Of a stretch of DNA of 35,488 nucleotides, positions 1-6,696 are shown piece after piece. Each line of letters starts with the position of its first letter. The first letter of the stretch is position 1. The stretch covers positions 1-35,488 of the IMG/VR virus record IMGVR_UViG_3300035698_008788. One strand, written 5' to 3'. The notes beneath the pieces are model-generated. The model was not told where the DNA came from. It saw only the letters and a program-made list of their open reading frames with translations, and did not search any database. The translations under genes and the position numbers were made by a program. The DNA is from a virus.

Positions 1-204
1 CCGGTTACGGTTCCGGTTCCGGTTACGGTTCCGGTCCCGGGAACGGTTCCGGGAAAGGTGACGGTTACGGTGACGGTTCAGGTTCCGGTGACGGTTACGG
101 TTACAGTGACGGTGCCGGTTCCGGTTACGGTTCCGGTGACGGTTCAGGTGACGGTTTCGGAACCGGTTCCGGTTACGGTTCCGGTGACGGTTCAGGTGAC
201 GGTT
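1..204 (+). repeat. GC-rich tandem repeat built on GGTTMCGGT-like hexamers
   Basis: The first 204 bases are variants of a six-base unit (GGTTCC, GGTTAC, GGTGAC, GGTTCA). Two exact 42-base copies lie at 115-156 and 163-204, so a higher-order period of 48 bases is visible. The block is far richer in GC than the rest of the window and ends sharply at 204, after which ordinary AT-rich sequence begins. In the forward frame it reads as alternating Thr-Val and Pro-Val dipeptides. It touches the window edge, so its full length is unknown. Confidence 0.9.
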
Positions 205-306
205 GATGAAATCAATTTAGTTAAGTGGATGGATGATTCATATCATTATTTTATACAGAAGAACACAAAAATCCACGAAATTGACCAACGCATACAAATA
301 AACTAA
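1..306 (+). CDS. Partial open frame: TV/PV dipeptide-repeat protein, C-terminal part
   Basis: Frame 1 is open from the first base to the TAA at 304-306. It reads alternating Pro-Val and Thr-Val dipeptides over about 68 codons, then a non-repetitive tail with aromatic and charged residues (KWMDDSYHYFIQKN). A GTG at 58 could act as an internal start but has no convincing ribosome binding site, so a start outside the window is equally likely. An alternating beta-branched/proline repeat could form an extended stalk, but I recognise no family. It may instead be a chance open frame across a DNA repeat; the non-repeat tail of about 34 codons is the only argument for a real gene. Confidence 0.3.
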   Translation, partial: PVTVPVPVTVPVPGTVPGKVTVTVTVQVPVTVTVTVTVPVPVTVPVTVQVTVSEPVPVTVPVTVQVTVDEINLVKWMDDSYHYFIQKNTKIHEIDQRIQIN

Positions 307-339
307 TCTAACCTCATAAACGGAACACAGGGGCGAACC

Positions 340-771
340 ATGGACAAAGAACTCATAGAACAAATCAAGTTATCGGAAGGTTTGGAGCGTTCAGCCTATA
401 TGGACAGCTTAGGCTATATCACCATCGGTTGGGGAACTTGTCTTGATAAACGCCGAAGTTGTGAATTAACGCTTGAAGAATGCGAATACCTGCTTGCGAA
501 TCGCCTTGAATTAGCTAAAAAACAATGTGAAAAATACGACTGGTTTCATACACAAGATAAAGTGCGTCAAGGTGTTCTAATTGAGTTATGCTTTTCAATG
601 GGCATAGGGGGATTGCTTCAGTTTAGCTTGCCCGGCGGCATGATTGATTTAATGACACATCATCGTTATACCATCGCTTCTCAAAACTTACTTAATAGCC
701 TCTGGGCGCGTCAGGTTGGCACTAATCGTGCAAATCGTGTGGCGAATCGGTTACGCCTGGGGAAGTATTGA
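340..771 (+). CDS. Phage endolysin, T4-lysozyme type (glycoside hydrolase family 24)
   Basis: Predicted muramidase that cleaves the MurNAc-GlcNAc bond of peptidoglycan at lysis. The 143-residue protein has the family catalytic triad with the spacing of T4 lysozyme: Glu13 in LSEGLE, Asp22 and Thr28 in YITIGWG (9 and 6 residues apart, as E11/D20/T26 in T4). There is no signal peptide or N-terminal anchor, so it should need a holin for release. A purine-rich AGGGG lies 7 bases before the ATG. Its stop overlaps the TTG start of the next gene. No holin or spanin gene is adjacent; small membrane-protein genes at 5026, 6697 and 8800 are the only candidates seen. Confidence 0.95.
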   Translation: MDKELIEQIKLSEGLERSAYMDSLGYITIGWGTCLDKRRSCELTLEECEYLLANRLELAKKQCEKYDWFHTQDKVRQGVLIELCFSMGIGGLLQFSLPGGMIDLMTHHRYTIASQNLLNSLWARQVGTNRANRVANRLRLGKY

Positions 772-1163
772 AATCCAACGAAGCGCTAGAACAAATAGCA
801 GTTTTTGATTGGATTAGATTGCATCCCAACATTGAGCCATTCGCGTTTCATGTTGCTAATGAACGTCTTACCTCCCCTCAGGCGGGGGCAAAACTTAAAC
901 GCATGGGTGTAAAAGCAGGTGTTTCAGATATATTTATTGCAATCCCTACGTATGAGACAGATAAATCCATGCGTTATGCGGGACTTTGGATTGAGATGAA
1001 ATATGGAAATAATAAGCTCACCACGTTGCAAGCTGAGTTTTTACGAAACATGATGGAACAGCGTTATCGGTGTGAACTGTGTTATAGCGCAGATGAAGCT
1101 ATCATGGTGATTAAAGATTATCTTGCAACACAAAAGCCAATGGCGACGGTGGGAAAAATCTAG
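768..1163 (+). CDS. VRR-NUC domain nuclease
   Basis: Small single-domain nuclease of the PD-(D/E)XK superfamily, VRR-NUC type (131 residues). Visible signature: FHVANER near residue 27, a conserved KRMGVKAGVSD block with Asp54, the catalytic E-x-K at Glu76-Lys78 in LWIEMKYG, and Gln88 in TLQAEF. Stand-alone phage VRR-NUC proteins are thought to resolve branched DNA or assist recombination and packaging; the substrate here is inferred. The start is TTG at 768, whose bases overlap the endolysin stop (TTGA), so translation is probably coupled. The 3' end overlaps the oppositely oriented Rha-type gene by 53 bases. Confidence 0.88.
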   Translation: MKSNEALEQIAVFDWIRLHPNIEPFAFHVANERLTSPQAGAKLKRMGVKAGVSDIFIAIPTYETDKSMRYAGLWIEMKYGNNKLTTLQAEFLRNMMEQRYRCELCYSADEAIMVIKDYLATQKPMATVGKI

Positions 1164-1839
1164 CAAGCTCGATTACTATTTGTTTTGCGATCTGAAAAGA
1201 CTCTTTGTACATTATATTTTTAGCCATCGATTCTTTCAATGAGCAAGCTACCTTCTCGTCAGCTATCTCCATTGTTCGCAGTTCGCTTCTAGACATCAAG
1301 TCACGTACATTATTGTATTTTTTATCAATCATGAAAAGTAATTTTAATTTCATGCTTGGAATATTTATATAATACATTTCTGGATTTTTACTTCCTTGTG
1401 ATTTTGCGTAAGCTACAAACTCATGAGTAACCGCATTACATTCTTTTGATATTTCTTTTGATTCGGCTCGCTGTTCAATCCATCTCGTATTACTTAAATT
1501 ATTATTTTTTTTGTTAAATTCTTTTATAGCTACTTTTCTGTAGTAATCGAAGGCATTTATCAGTGCTTCTTTAAAGTCTAGAATTTTTGGCGTGTTATTC
1601 ATTAATGTTAAAATAAACATCGCTTGTTTTTCTGTTAAAAAATAGAACTCTCTATTACGACCTTTTGTTTTTAACCTTTGCATCTGAAACGCGGAAGTCT
1701 TTAAAATTTCTCTATCCTTGTATTTTTTAATTAGTACTAAAACTGCTCTATGTTCCACACCAATTTTTTCACTTAATATAATTGAGGTTGTAAACGGTTC
1801 ATTATTGCTTAGCACTATTATCCCATCCAATTTTTTCAT
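1111..1839 (-). CDS. Rha family phage regulatory protein
   Basis: The N-terminal ~100 residues match the Rha (phage regulatory protein) family: a start like VLSNNEPFTTSIILSEKIG, then HRAVLVLIKKY and the typical FYFLTEKQAMFILTLMNNTP segment. The C-terminal ~120 residues, after a lysine/asparagine-rich linker, form a second helical region that I do not assign to a family. Rha proteins act on phage regulation and, in some phages, interfere with growth when the host lacks IHF. An AAGGG lies 9 bases before the ATG. It is the last leftward gene of this arm, and a promoter with palindromes sits just upstream, so it may also be transcribed on its own. It overlaps the end of the VRR-NUC gene tail to tail. 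Confidence 0.85.
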   Translation of the reverse strand: MKKLDGIIVLSNNEPFTTSIILSEKIGVEHRAVLVLIKKYKDREILKTSAFQMQRLKTKGRNREFYFLTEKQAMFILTLMNNTPKILDFKEALINAFDYYRKVAIKEFNKKNNNLSNTRWIEQRAESKEISKECNAVTHEFVAYAKSQGSKNPEMYYINIPSMKLKLLFMIDKKYNNVRDLMSRSELRTMEIADEKVACSLKESMAKNIMYKESFQIAKQIVIELARFFPPSPLAFVLQDNL

Positions 1840-1851
1840 CTAGCAACGCCC

Positions 1852-1895
1852 TTACGTAAAAAGAATTATTCTAACGTAATTACGCAATAAGTCAA
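1852..1895 (-). promoter_or_regulatory. Likely promoter for the Rha gene with CGTAA palindromes
   Basis: On the minus strand TTGACT (1890-1895) and TAGAAT (1868-1873) are 16 bases apart, close to the sigma-70 consensus. The spacer holds a perfect 10-base palindrome CGTAATTACG (1875-1884), and just downstream is a second one, TTACGTAA (1852-1859), made of the same CGTAA half-sites. Placement over the spacer and start region is typical of repressor operators. Which protein binds is unknown; autoregulation by Rha or control by the Cro-like protein are both possible. Confidence 0.6.
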
Positions 1896-1896
1896 T

Positions 1897-2139
1897 TTAA
1901 TGCGTGATTGAGTCTGGCTCTTCAATATCGGGCAAAATCTGTTCAATTATTTCAAGAATAGAGTATCCCGACTCAAGACCTCTATGTATAGCTTGTGCCA
2001 GCAGTAAATCATGTTCAATTTTTTCCGCTATTTCTTCGTCCTGTTTTTTGTGTCTTTCCGAAATTTCAAATTGAACTTGTTTTACTAATAGATCTAGTTG
2101 TTTTTTGGTTAAGTTTCGTTCCAGACTTTTTGTGGTCAT
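1897..2139 (-). CDS. Hypothetical 80-residue charged helical protein
   Basis: Not recognised. The protein is rich in Lys, Glu and Gln (MTTKSLERNLTKKQL...) and looks entirely helical, ending in an acidic PDIEEPDSITH tail. I prefer the ATG at 2139 to the in-frame ATG at 2169 because GAGAT sits 6 bases before it and because the longer form would overlap the upstream small gene. The gene starts 7 bases after the stop of that gene, so the two are probably co-translated. It lies in the leftward recombination operon, between ssb-type and Rha-type genes. Confidence 0.6.
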   Translation of the reverse strand: MTTKSLERNLTKKQLDLLVKQVQFEISERHKKQDEEIAEKIEHDLLLAQAIHRGLESGYSILEIIEQILPDIEEPDSITH

Positions 2140-2146
2140 ATAAATC

Positions 2147-2311
2147 TCAATCCAATTCAAGACAAACACTTTCTAGCATATTCAAAATATCGCCGCTTAA
2201 GTCTTTAATGATTTTATCTATCATTTCTGACTGTAGTCCTGATAACACTAAATTACTTTTTACAATAGCTTTAATTTGTGAATCGACTATAACTAGTTTT
2301 AGCTTGTTCAT
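2147..2311 (-). CDS. Hypothetical 54-residue protein
   Basis: Small reading frame starting MNKLKLVIVDSQIKAIVK and ending MLESVCLELD. AAGGA lies about 9 bases before the ATG, and it fills the gap between the SSB gene and the 80-residue gene with the same orientation and short spacing. It appears amphipathic and helical; no family is recognised. Support comes from the ribosome binding site and operon continuity. Confidence 0.6.
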   Translation of the reverse strand: MNKLKLVIVDSQIKAIVKSNLVLSGLQSEMIDKIIKDLSGDILNMLESVCLELD

Positions 2312-2347
2312 TTAGTATCATCCTTGTTATTTTAAATAGTTTATTTT

Positions 2348-2758
2348 TTAAAATGGTATCGAGTCATCATCAAAATTATTATTTTGATGATTCATACTGT
2401 TTTCTTGTTTGTTTGAGGATGCGTTCTCTTTCTTAGCTCCCGTTGGAATTAATTTAAGTTCACTTCCTACGACTGAATAAATCCATTTTTCCACTCCATC
2501 ATTTCCCATTATCTTTTTATTTTGTATTTCACCTTCGATATAAATTAAATCACCCACCTTTGTGTATTTCTCGGCAATTTCCGCGAGCTTATTAAATAAG
2601 CTCACGTTATGCCATGTTGTTACTTCTTGTTTCTCACCGCTTTTATCTTTCCACTTTCTATTAGTTGCGATTGAAAGCACGGTCAGATGGTTGTCATTCT
2701 GTAATACCTTGCATTCTTTTTTACCAATGCGACCTAGTAGGATTGCTTTATTAATCAC
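2348..2758 (-). CDS. ssb: Single-stranded DNA-binding protein (SSB)
   Basis: Bacterial-type SSB that coats single-stranded DNA during replication and annealing. The 136-residue protein has the OB-fold core (N-terminal MINKAILLGRIGK, LSIATNRKWKDKSGEK, TTWHNVSLF, GDLIYIEGEIQNKK), a low-complexity Asn/Gln-rich linker, and the acidic tip DDDSIPF that recruits partner proteins in SSBs. It starts at GTG (2758) with AGGGG five bases upstream. It follows the Bet gene closely, so Exo, Bet and SSB form one recombination operon. Confidence 0.95.
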   Translation of the reverse strand: MINKAILLGRIGKKECKVLQNDNHLTVLSIATNRKWKDKSGEKQEVTTWHNVSLFNKLAEIAEKYTKVGDLIYIEGEIQNKKIMGNDGVEKWIYSVVGSELKLIPTGAKKENASSNKQENSMNHQNNNFDDDSIPF

Positions 2759-2767
2759 GGTATCCCC

Positions 2768-3646
2768 TTATTTTTTTAGTTGCAGCAAGAATACATTGGC
2801 TTGCGCGTCCGTCAACTCTTCAAGTGCGCTAATGTTAAAATAATTGAATGCTTTCTTTTTTCGTTCATCATCAAAGCCGAATTCTGTCATTAAAAAGTGT
2901 ATTTCATTGACTTGATCGATTGATATTTTTATCTCGTCACTTCCTGTGTTGTGTACAGTCAATGGTTCTTCTTCCGGCTCAACATCAATAATATCTTCAT
3001 TTTCTTTCAGTATATTTTTTAATTTTTCAGTTTGTGTTTTTCCTTGTGGCACATGGATTGGTTTATTTTGTGAATCGTCGTACATTTCAGCATCGCTGTA
3101 CGTACCTCCCAAAATATCTTGGAATGCAGCGCGTAGGCACTGAGCTTCGCTTACTTTGCGTATCATTGTTGCTTGTTTGCCGGTTTGCGCATTCCATAGG
3201 CTTTTGCCTGTTGAGTACTCTTTAAGTTCAACAAAAACATAAATAGGCCGAGAGGAGCTTTTGCGTTTAGCAATGCAATAAGCGCCAATTAATTGTCCTC
3301 TATTTGCTAGCGTGTAAGAGTGTTCAACCTCGCCGTGTATGACTTTGAATGAATCATTCTCATAAACCGCATCACATTGATGATAGTCATATTCTGCGTG
3401 AGCTTGAGCGGCTTTACGATAACCGTCACGTCCAACAAACACTTGAGCCGGTGTGTTTTCTGCGTATTTTATGCTCCATATTTCTCTTAAAAAGGGATTA
3501 AGATTAGTCGCTTTACCCAGACCAATGAAATATTGAAATTCAGAGTCTGATAATTTGGGCGCGAACAATTTACGTATTTCGGTAAGCCGTGAATCGTCCC
3601 ATACTGACAAATTAGTATTTGATGTTGTTGTTAATTCATTGCTCAT
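2768..3646 (-). CDS. bet: Bet-type single-strand annealing protein (RecT/Redbeta superfamily)
   Basis: Phage recombinase that anneals complementary single strands exposed by the partner exonuclease. The 292-residue protein carries the Bet-family core: FQYFIGLGKATNLNPFLREIW near residue 38, VFVGRDGYRKAAQAH, and ATMIRKVSEAQCLRAAF followed by SDAEMYD. The C-terminal third (from about residue 195) is acidic and Glu/Lys-rich, as usual for the variable partner-binding tail. An AAAGGGG six bases before its ATG lies inside the end of the exonuclease gene, one base separating that stop from this start. This indicates translational coupling. Confidence 0.94.
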   Translation of the reverse strand: MSNELTTTSNTNLSVWDDSRLTEIRKLFAPKLSDSEFQYFIGLGKATNLNPFLREIWSIKYAENTPAQVFVGRDGYRKAAQAHAEYDYHQCDAVYENDSFKVIHGEVEHSYTLANRGQLIGAYCIAKRKSSSRPIYVFVELKEYSTGKSLWNAQTGKQATMIRKVSEAQCLRAAFQDILGGTYSDAEMYDDSQNKPIHVPQGKTQTEKLKNILKENEDIIDVEPEEEPLTVHNTGSDEIKISIDQVNEIHFLMTEFGFDDERKKKAFNYFNISALEELTDAQANVFLLQLKK

Positions 3647-3647
3647 A

Positions 3648-4484
3648 TTAAACCCCTTTCAATAGAAATGACCGTGCGCCTCTTTTGTTTGTCTTCCAAG
3701 TGCACATTGGTTTGCCGTTCTCGTCTGTTAGACATTCAGCGTCTTGCATGTACTTCATGATGTTAAATTTGTTTTCAGTTTCGATTGTTTCGAGCGCTTT
3801 TATTTCAGCACGCACGTCATGTAATCGCGTTAATCTTTGAGATATGTCTTGATCGGCCACCAGCATTTTATCGGGATCGTGCTTAGGATAAAGCAATTTC
3901 AAATCAATTTGATTGATTGGTTCGGGCGGAATTCGACTCAGCACACAATTCCAAAATGTAGACGCAGATTGAATCAATGAGGCTTCAAGTTCTAAGTCTC
4001 TCGTATATTTGAATTGTCTGTATTCATTACCACCGATTAATACAGCAATATGCGCCGAATCTGCATCAAGACACGCACAATAATGCGCAACTTGAACAAG
4101 ATAAGGAAGAGGGATAACGTCCGTTCCATCTTCACCCCACATGTGAGCCATGAAGGAGGATGAGCATTTAACCTCTAAGACGCTATTCCATTCAGGTATG
4201 AAACCATCAACATTGCCGCGTAAAAAGTCATGTGTATCATGAATAATAGTATCCCGTGTTTCAATTTCAACTCCATTTCTAAGTGCGAATTCATTGACAA
4301 TAATTGGCTCTAATTTGTTGCCCCAGTATTGCAATTCCGTTTCTTCAAAATCAGTTAATGCCCCTGTTTTTTCTAAATAAAGCTCATAAGGTGTTTTGTA
4401 CGATGACAAACCTAGAATGATAGGCATATCCGATCCACCTATGCCCTTACTTCTATCTTGTTTCTGCTGTGTTGTTAATGTCAT
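3648..4484 (-). CDS. YqaJ-type viral recombinase (lambda-Exo-like exonuclease)
   Basis: 5'-3' double-strand exonuclease that would make the single-stranded tails used by Bet. From the ATG at 4484 the protein is 278 residues. Signatures are GIGGSDMPIILG (residues 14-25), Glu59, GNVDGF with Asp93, the catalytic E-x-K in SVLEVKC (Glu104-Lys106) and Gln131 in YLVQVAHY. An in-frame ATG at 4547 would add 21 residues that do not look like the family and would run into the divergent control region, so I prefer 4484; a GGGA lies 6 bases before it. First gene of the leftward operon. Confidence 0.92.
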   Translation of the reverse strand: MTLTTQQKQDRSKGIGGSDMPIILGLSSYKTPYELYLEKTGALTDFEETELQYWGNKLEPIIVNEFALRNGVEIETRDTIIHDTHDFLRGNVDGFIPEWNSVLEVKCSSSFMAHMWGEDGTDVIPLPYLVQVAHYCACLDADSAHIAVLIGGNEYRQFKYTRDLELEASLIQSASTFWNCVLSRIPPEPINQIDLKLLYPKHDPDKMLVADQDISQRLTRLHDVRAEIKALETIETENKFNIMKYMQDAECLTDENGKPMCTWKTNKRGARSFLLKGV

Positions 4485-4547
4485 ATATGATCCCGTCTTT
4501 TCTCTAGTTAATGAATTGAACACACACATAATAACAAACCATTTCAT

Positions 4548-4631
4548 GTCTGTAAACTATTTTATATAAATATAATTATATAATTATTATTTTATGTTAT
4601 GATGGTTTCACAGACTAGCAGCGAGGTTATT
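4548..4631. promoter_or_regulatory. Divergent early control region
   Basis: A very AT-rich stretch separates the leftward recombination operon from the rightward Cro-like gene. Rightward, an extended -10 element TGTTATGAT (4595-4603) precedes the Cro-like start at 4632 with GAGG at 4623-4626. A spaced, imperfect inverted repeat brackets the AT-rich core: GTCTGTAAAC (4548-4557) and GTTTCACAGAC (4605-4615), the same sequence apart from one inserted base. These fit operator half-sites flanking promoters in both directions. A leftward -10 (TATAAT on the minus strand, 4575-4580) is present, but its -35 is poor. Confidence 0.55.
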
Positions 4632-4826
4632 ATGAAATTTGAAGAATTAAAAGATAAATATAGGACTGGGTATAAGTTTCAGCAAGAAACGGGTATCAGT
4701 AACGTGAACTATGAGAATTGGAGAAAGCGCGGATATATTCCGATCAAATCACAAATGAAGATTGAATTTTTGACGAACGGGGAGTTAACTGCTGACTTAA
4801 ATCATGTGCCAGCGATTATAAAATGA
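4632..4826 (+). CDS. Cro-like DNA-binding regulator
   Basis: A 64-residue protein with the size and organisation of lambda Cro/YdaS-like repressors: a short helix-turn-helix (YKFQQETGISNVNYENWRKRGYIP, about residues 14-37) followed by a beta strand (KIEFLTNGELTADL). ATG at 4632 is chosen over an in-frame ATG at 4599 because GAGG lies 5 bases before it and the longer start overlaps the promoter. As the first rightward gene beside divergent promoters, it probably binds the inverted repeat here. No CI-type partner is visible on the other side. Confidence 0.75.
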   Translation: MKFEELKDKYRTGYKFQQETGISNVNYENWRKRGYIPIKSQMKIEFLTNGELTADLNHVPAIIK

Positions 4827-5029
4827 CCGAAAGCGATCTAAAGGAGCTAGAGGCATTACGAGAGTTTAAGCGATTGCACGAAGGAAGCGCTTTAAACAGG
4901 GCGTTTAATAAGCTTGAGATTATGCTTGATTCACCTTCGGCGGGTCAGAGTGATGGGGTTATGTCTGTCAAAGCATTTAAAGCGGTTGCGGAGGCTTTAA
5001 TTTTATTAAAAGAGGAATTAATTAAATGA
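4823..5029 (+). CDS. Hypothetical 68-residue helical protein
   Basis: Not recognised. It reads as two helical stretches (DLKELEALREFKRLHEG and VKAFKAVAEALILLKEELIK). Its ATG overlaps the Cro-like stop in an ATGA junction, and its own stop overlaps the next ATG in the same way, so it is one link in a translationally coupled chain of small early genes. Confidence 0.7.
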   Translation: MTESDLKELEALREFKRLHEGSALNRAFNKLEIMLDSPSAGQSDGVMSVKAFKAVAEALILLKEELIK

Positions 5030-5223
5030 GTTTGTCACGTTGGATAAGGCGAACACGTACAAAGATAAAAAGTTATTTAATTTTGAACGGATACACAAGC
5101 ATACCTCGAGCGATTAATAGCTCCATTCTATTGCTTGGTTTTTTATTTATTGCAAGCGCTCCCTTTTTTATGCGAATTTTGATTGTTTTTATTGTGATCC
5201 ATTTCATTTTCAAATGGTGGTGA
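5026..5223 (+). CDS. Small membrane protein (65 residues)
   Basis: The N-terminal ~28 residues are strongly basic (RWIRRTRTKIK), followed by a long hydrophobic stretch from about residue 32 to 62 ending in FKWW. This predicts one long or two short inner-membrane helices. AGAGGA lies 8 bases before the ATG, which overlaps the previous stop (ATGA). A holin-like or membrane-acting role is conceivable, but it is far from the endolysin and no family is recognised. Confidence 0.65.
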   Translation: MSLSRWIRRTRTKIKSYLILNGYTSIPRAINSSILLLGFLFIASAPFFMRILIVFIVIHFIFKWW

Positions 5224-5224
5224 C

Positions 5225-5404
5225 ATGAAAGATTCTGATATTTGTAAAGCACGCGTTTCAGATGGGATTAATGATCCAAATGTTTCAGCGATACGTTTGA
5301 TGCACGGCTGGAAGAAGTCCAGTAGATTTTTCGGACTGATACCGTGCTGGCGATGCATTTTTTGTAACATCACACAAAACATAAAGGAAAAACCAGATGA
5401 CTGA
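5225..5404 (+). CDS. Hypothetical 59-residue Cys-containing protein
   Basis: Reads MKDSDICKARVSDGINDPNV..., then a PCWRCIFCN motif near the end. GGTGG lies 4 bases before the ATG, which starts one base after the previous stop. Its end overlaps the next gene by 8 bases (ATGACTGA). The clustered cysteines (C41, C44, C47) could bind metal, but there are too few for a classical zinc finger. Not recognised. Confidence 0.55.
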   Translation: MKDSDICKARVSDGINDPNVSAIRLMHGWKKSSRFFGLIPCWRCIFCNITQNIKEKPDD

Positions 5405-5600
5405 AGATTGTATCAATTGGATTAACAAAAAACTTAATGACTGCCATCAGTACACGCCGGACTATAATAGCGAGGGAAATATTAGAATGATATTTTTTAA
5501 TGAAGGCGTAAAATTTGCTTTATTAGAAGCACTTGATTTTATAGAAAGGAGTCAATTAGATGATAGACGAATTGAAGAAATTCCTCATACGAGAGATTGA
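5397..5600 (+). CDS. Hypothetical 67-residue protein
   Basis: Not recognised. It begins MTEDCINWINKKLND and contains FFNEGVKFALLEALDFIER, a helical pattern shared by many short phage early proteins. AAAGGA lies 8 bases before the ATG. It overlaps both the previous gene (8 bases) and the next gene (41 bases). Confidence 0.6.
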   Translation: MTEDCINWINKKLNDCHQYTPDYNSEGNIRMIFFNEGVKFALLEALDFIERSQLDDRRIEEIPHTRD

Positions 5601-5739
5601 GCGCAATACGAAAGAGTATGAGCGTTATAGACAGATGCCGATGGCTGAAGAGAAGATTGCGATGTATTTTGGCGCCGCTCAGGCTTTAGAAGAAACAATT
5701 GAATGGATGGAAGAATATGAGTTACTTAAAAGAAGGTGA
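5560..5739 (+). CDS. Hypothetical 59-residue coiled-coil protein
   Basis: Reads MIDELKKFLIREIERNTKEY and ends EWMEEYELLKRR, almost entirely helical and charged with an AAQALEETIEWM segment. A strong AAAGGAG lies 8 bases before the ATG, which is better than most sites in this operon, and supports it despite a 41-base overlap with the preceding gene. Not recognised. Confidence 0.6.
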   Translation: MIDELKKFLIREIERNTKEYERYRQMPMAEEKIAMYFGAAQALEETIEWMEEYELLKRR

Positions 5740-5917
5740 TGAATTTTGGAAAATTTACATTGAAATTGAGCAGGGAACCTGTATCGAAGAAAGTTCGTTG
5801 GGATTAGCTTCTTTTGAAAATGATAGAGAAGAGATTAGTTTTGGTCATAAAGATAAAAATAAAAACTCTATGCTAGATGCTGTAATTGCAAAATTAGAGG
5901 GCATGAAAGATGAATGA
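5717..5917 (+). CDS. Hypothetical 66-residue acidic protein
   Basis: Begins MSYLKEGDEFWKIYIEIEQG and ends IAKLEGMKDE. I chose ATG 5717 (GGAAG just upstream) over an in-frame TTG at 5699. It overlaps the preceding gene by 23 bases and the following gene by 8 bases. The beta-rich start followed by an acidic helix resembles many short phage proteins, but no family can be named. Confidence 0.6.
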   Translation: MSYLKEGDEFWKIYIEIEQGTCIEESSLGLASFENDREEISFGHKDKNKNSMLDAVIAKLEGMKDE

Positions 5918-6356
5918 CTTCACGAAAGAAGAACTTATGACGATGGAATATGCAGTTGATGTTTGTATTTCTGAAGACGGAAGTGACGACGATTTAATGA
6001 AAAAATTAAACTCCATGATTAATAACTATTGTGACCATGAAAATAAAATAGAATGCGCAGACTGCGGGGTAGTAAGATGCGGTCGCTGTGAAGAAGAAAC
6101 CATGAATGACTTAAAAGTAGGCGATATAATTTGGCGTTTTGAAGACGATTACGACAACGGGATGCTAGATATTAGCGCTTTAAAACTTACTTATCGAACA
6201 ATTTTAAAAATAGAGGATGGTATTGTTTTAACAGATGCAAATAAATTCTGGGAAAACCTGCTATGGATTGATAAGAATTTTTATAGAACAAGAACAGAAG
6301 CAGTAAATGACTTAATGGCATTCGCTCAGTGGATGTATGAAGATGACGAAGATTAA
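5910..6356 (+). CDS. Hypothetical 148-residue protein with Cys-rich zinc-binding motif
   Basis: Two parts are visible. Residues 1-62 are acidic and end in a metal-binding pattern with Cys41, His43, Cys49, Cys52, Cys57 and Cys60 (CADCGVVRCGRC). Residues 65-148 start MNDLKVGDIIWRF and resemble short phage proteins that begin with a KVGD-IWRF strand. An in-frame ATG at 6102 could start this second part separately, so the gene may be a fusion. The start overlaps the upstream gene by 8 bases and the end overlaps the lipoprotein gene by 20. The function is unknown. Confidence 0.65.
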   Translation: MNDFTKEELMTMEYAVDVCISEDGSDDDLMKKLNSMINNYCDHENKIECADCGVVRCGRCEEETMNDLKVGDIIWRFEDDYDNGMLDISALKLTYRTILKIEDGIVLTDANKFWENLLWIDKNFYRTRTEAVNDLMAFAQWMYEDDED

Positions 6357-6624
6357 TTCATTATTAATTATTGTGTCTCTTATGTTGTTCGGTTGTGATT
6401 CACCCCCACCTCAAAACACGCAAAGACCACGCACTGACGAGCCACAAAACACGCAATCGGCTCCAGCACAGGGCATGAGCATGTTAGACCATGCGGCAAT
6501 AGCTGCTGTTTCGGGGCTCGCAGGAGGTGCGGCGGCTGGCGCTGGCCATGCGGCTGTCACACACGGGCTTAGAAGTTGGTCACGCAGACGAAATTCAGCA
6601 AGCATTATGCGAAGTAGGCGATGA
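6337..6624 (+). CDS. Putative phage lipoprotein (95 residues)
   Basis: N-terminal lipoprotein signal: MKMTKINSLLIIVSLMLFGC with a lipobox ending at Cys20. Asp21 follows; in enterobacteria Asp at +2 favours retention in the inner membrane. The mature part begins with a Pro/Gln/Thr-rich stretch, then a Gly/Ala-rich hydrophobic segment (about residues 52-76) that could be a second membrane contact, and a basic SWSRRR tail. The start may be 6337 or 6343. Candidate roles are an outer spanin-like or exclusion lipoprotein; neither is demonstrated, and it is not beside the endolysin. Confidence 0.65.
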   Translation: MKMTKINSLLIIVSLMLFGCDSPPPQNTQRPRTDEPQNTQSAPAQGMSMLDHAAIAAVSGLAGGAAAGAGHAAVTHGLRSWSRRRNSASIMRSRR

Positions 6625-6696
6625 GTCATTAAATTAAGTGACCTTTATAACACCTTCTAAAACAGTGGTTTTGAATAATAGTGGAGATATAAAAAA

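Noticed and set aside
1-204. CRISPR-like repeat array
   Set aside because: Units are contiguous short hexamers with no unique spacers, so this is a simple tandem repeat.
1995-2315. Forward 106-codon frame opposite the small leftward genes
   Set aside because: It is antisense to two small genes with good ribosome binding sites and has none of its own; its hydrophobic composition is that of a shadow frame.
4485-4547. Longer start for the YqaJ-type exonuclease
   Set aside because: The extra 21 residues are unlike the family and would overlap the divergent promoter region; ATG 4484 starts right before the conserved domain.
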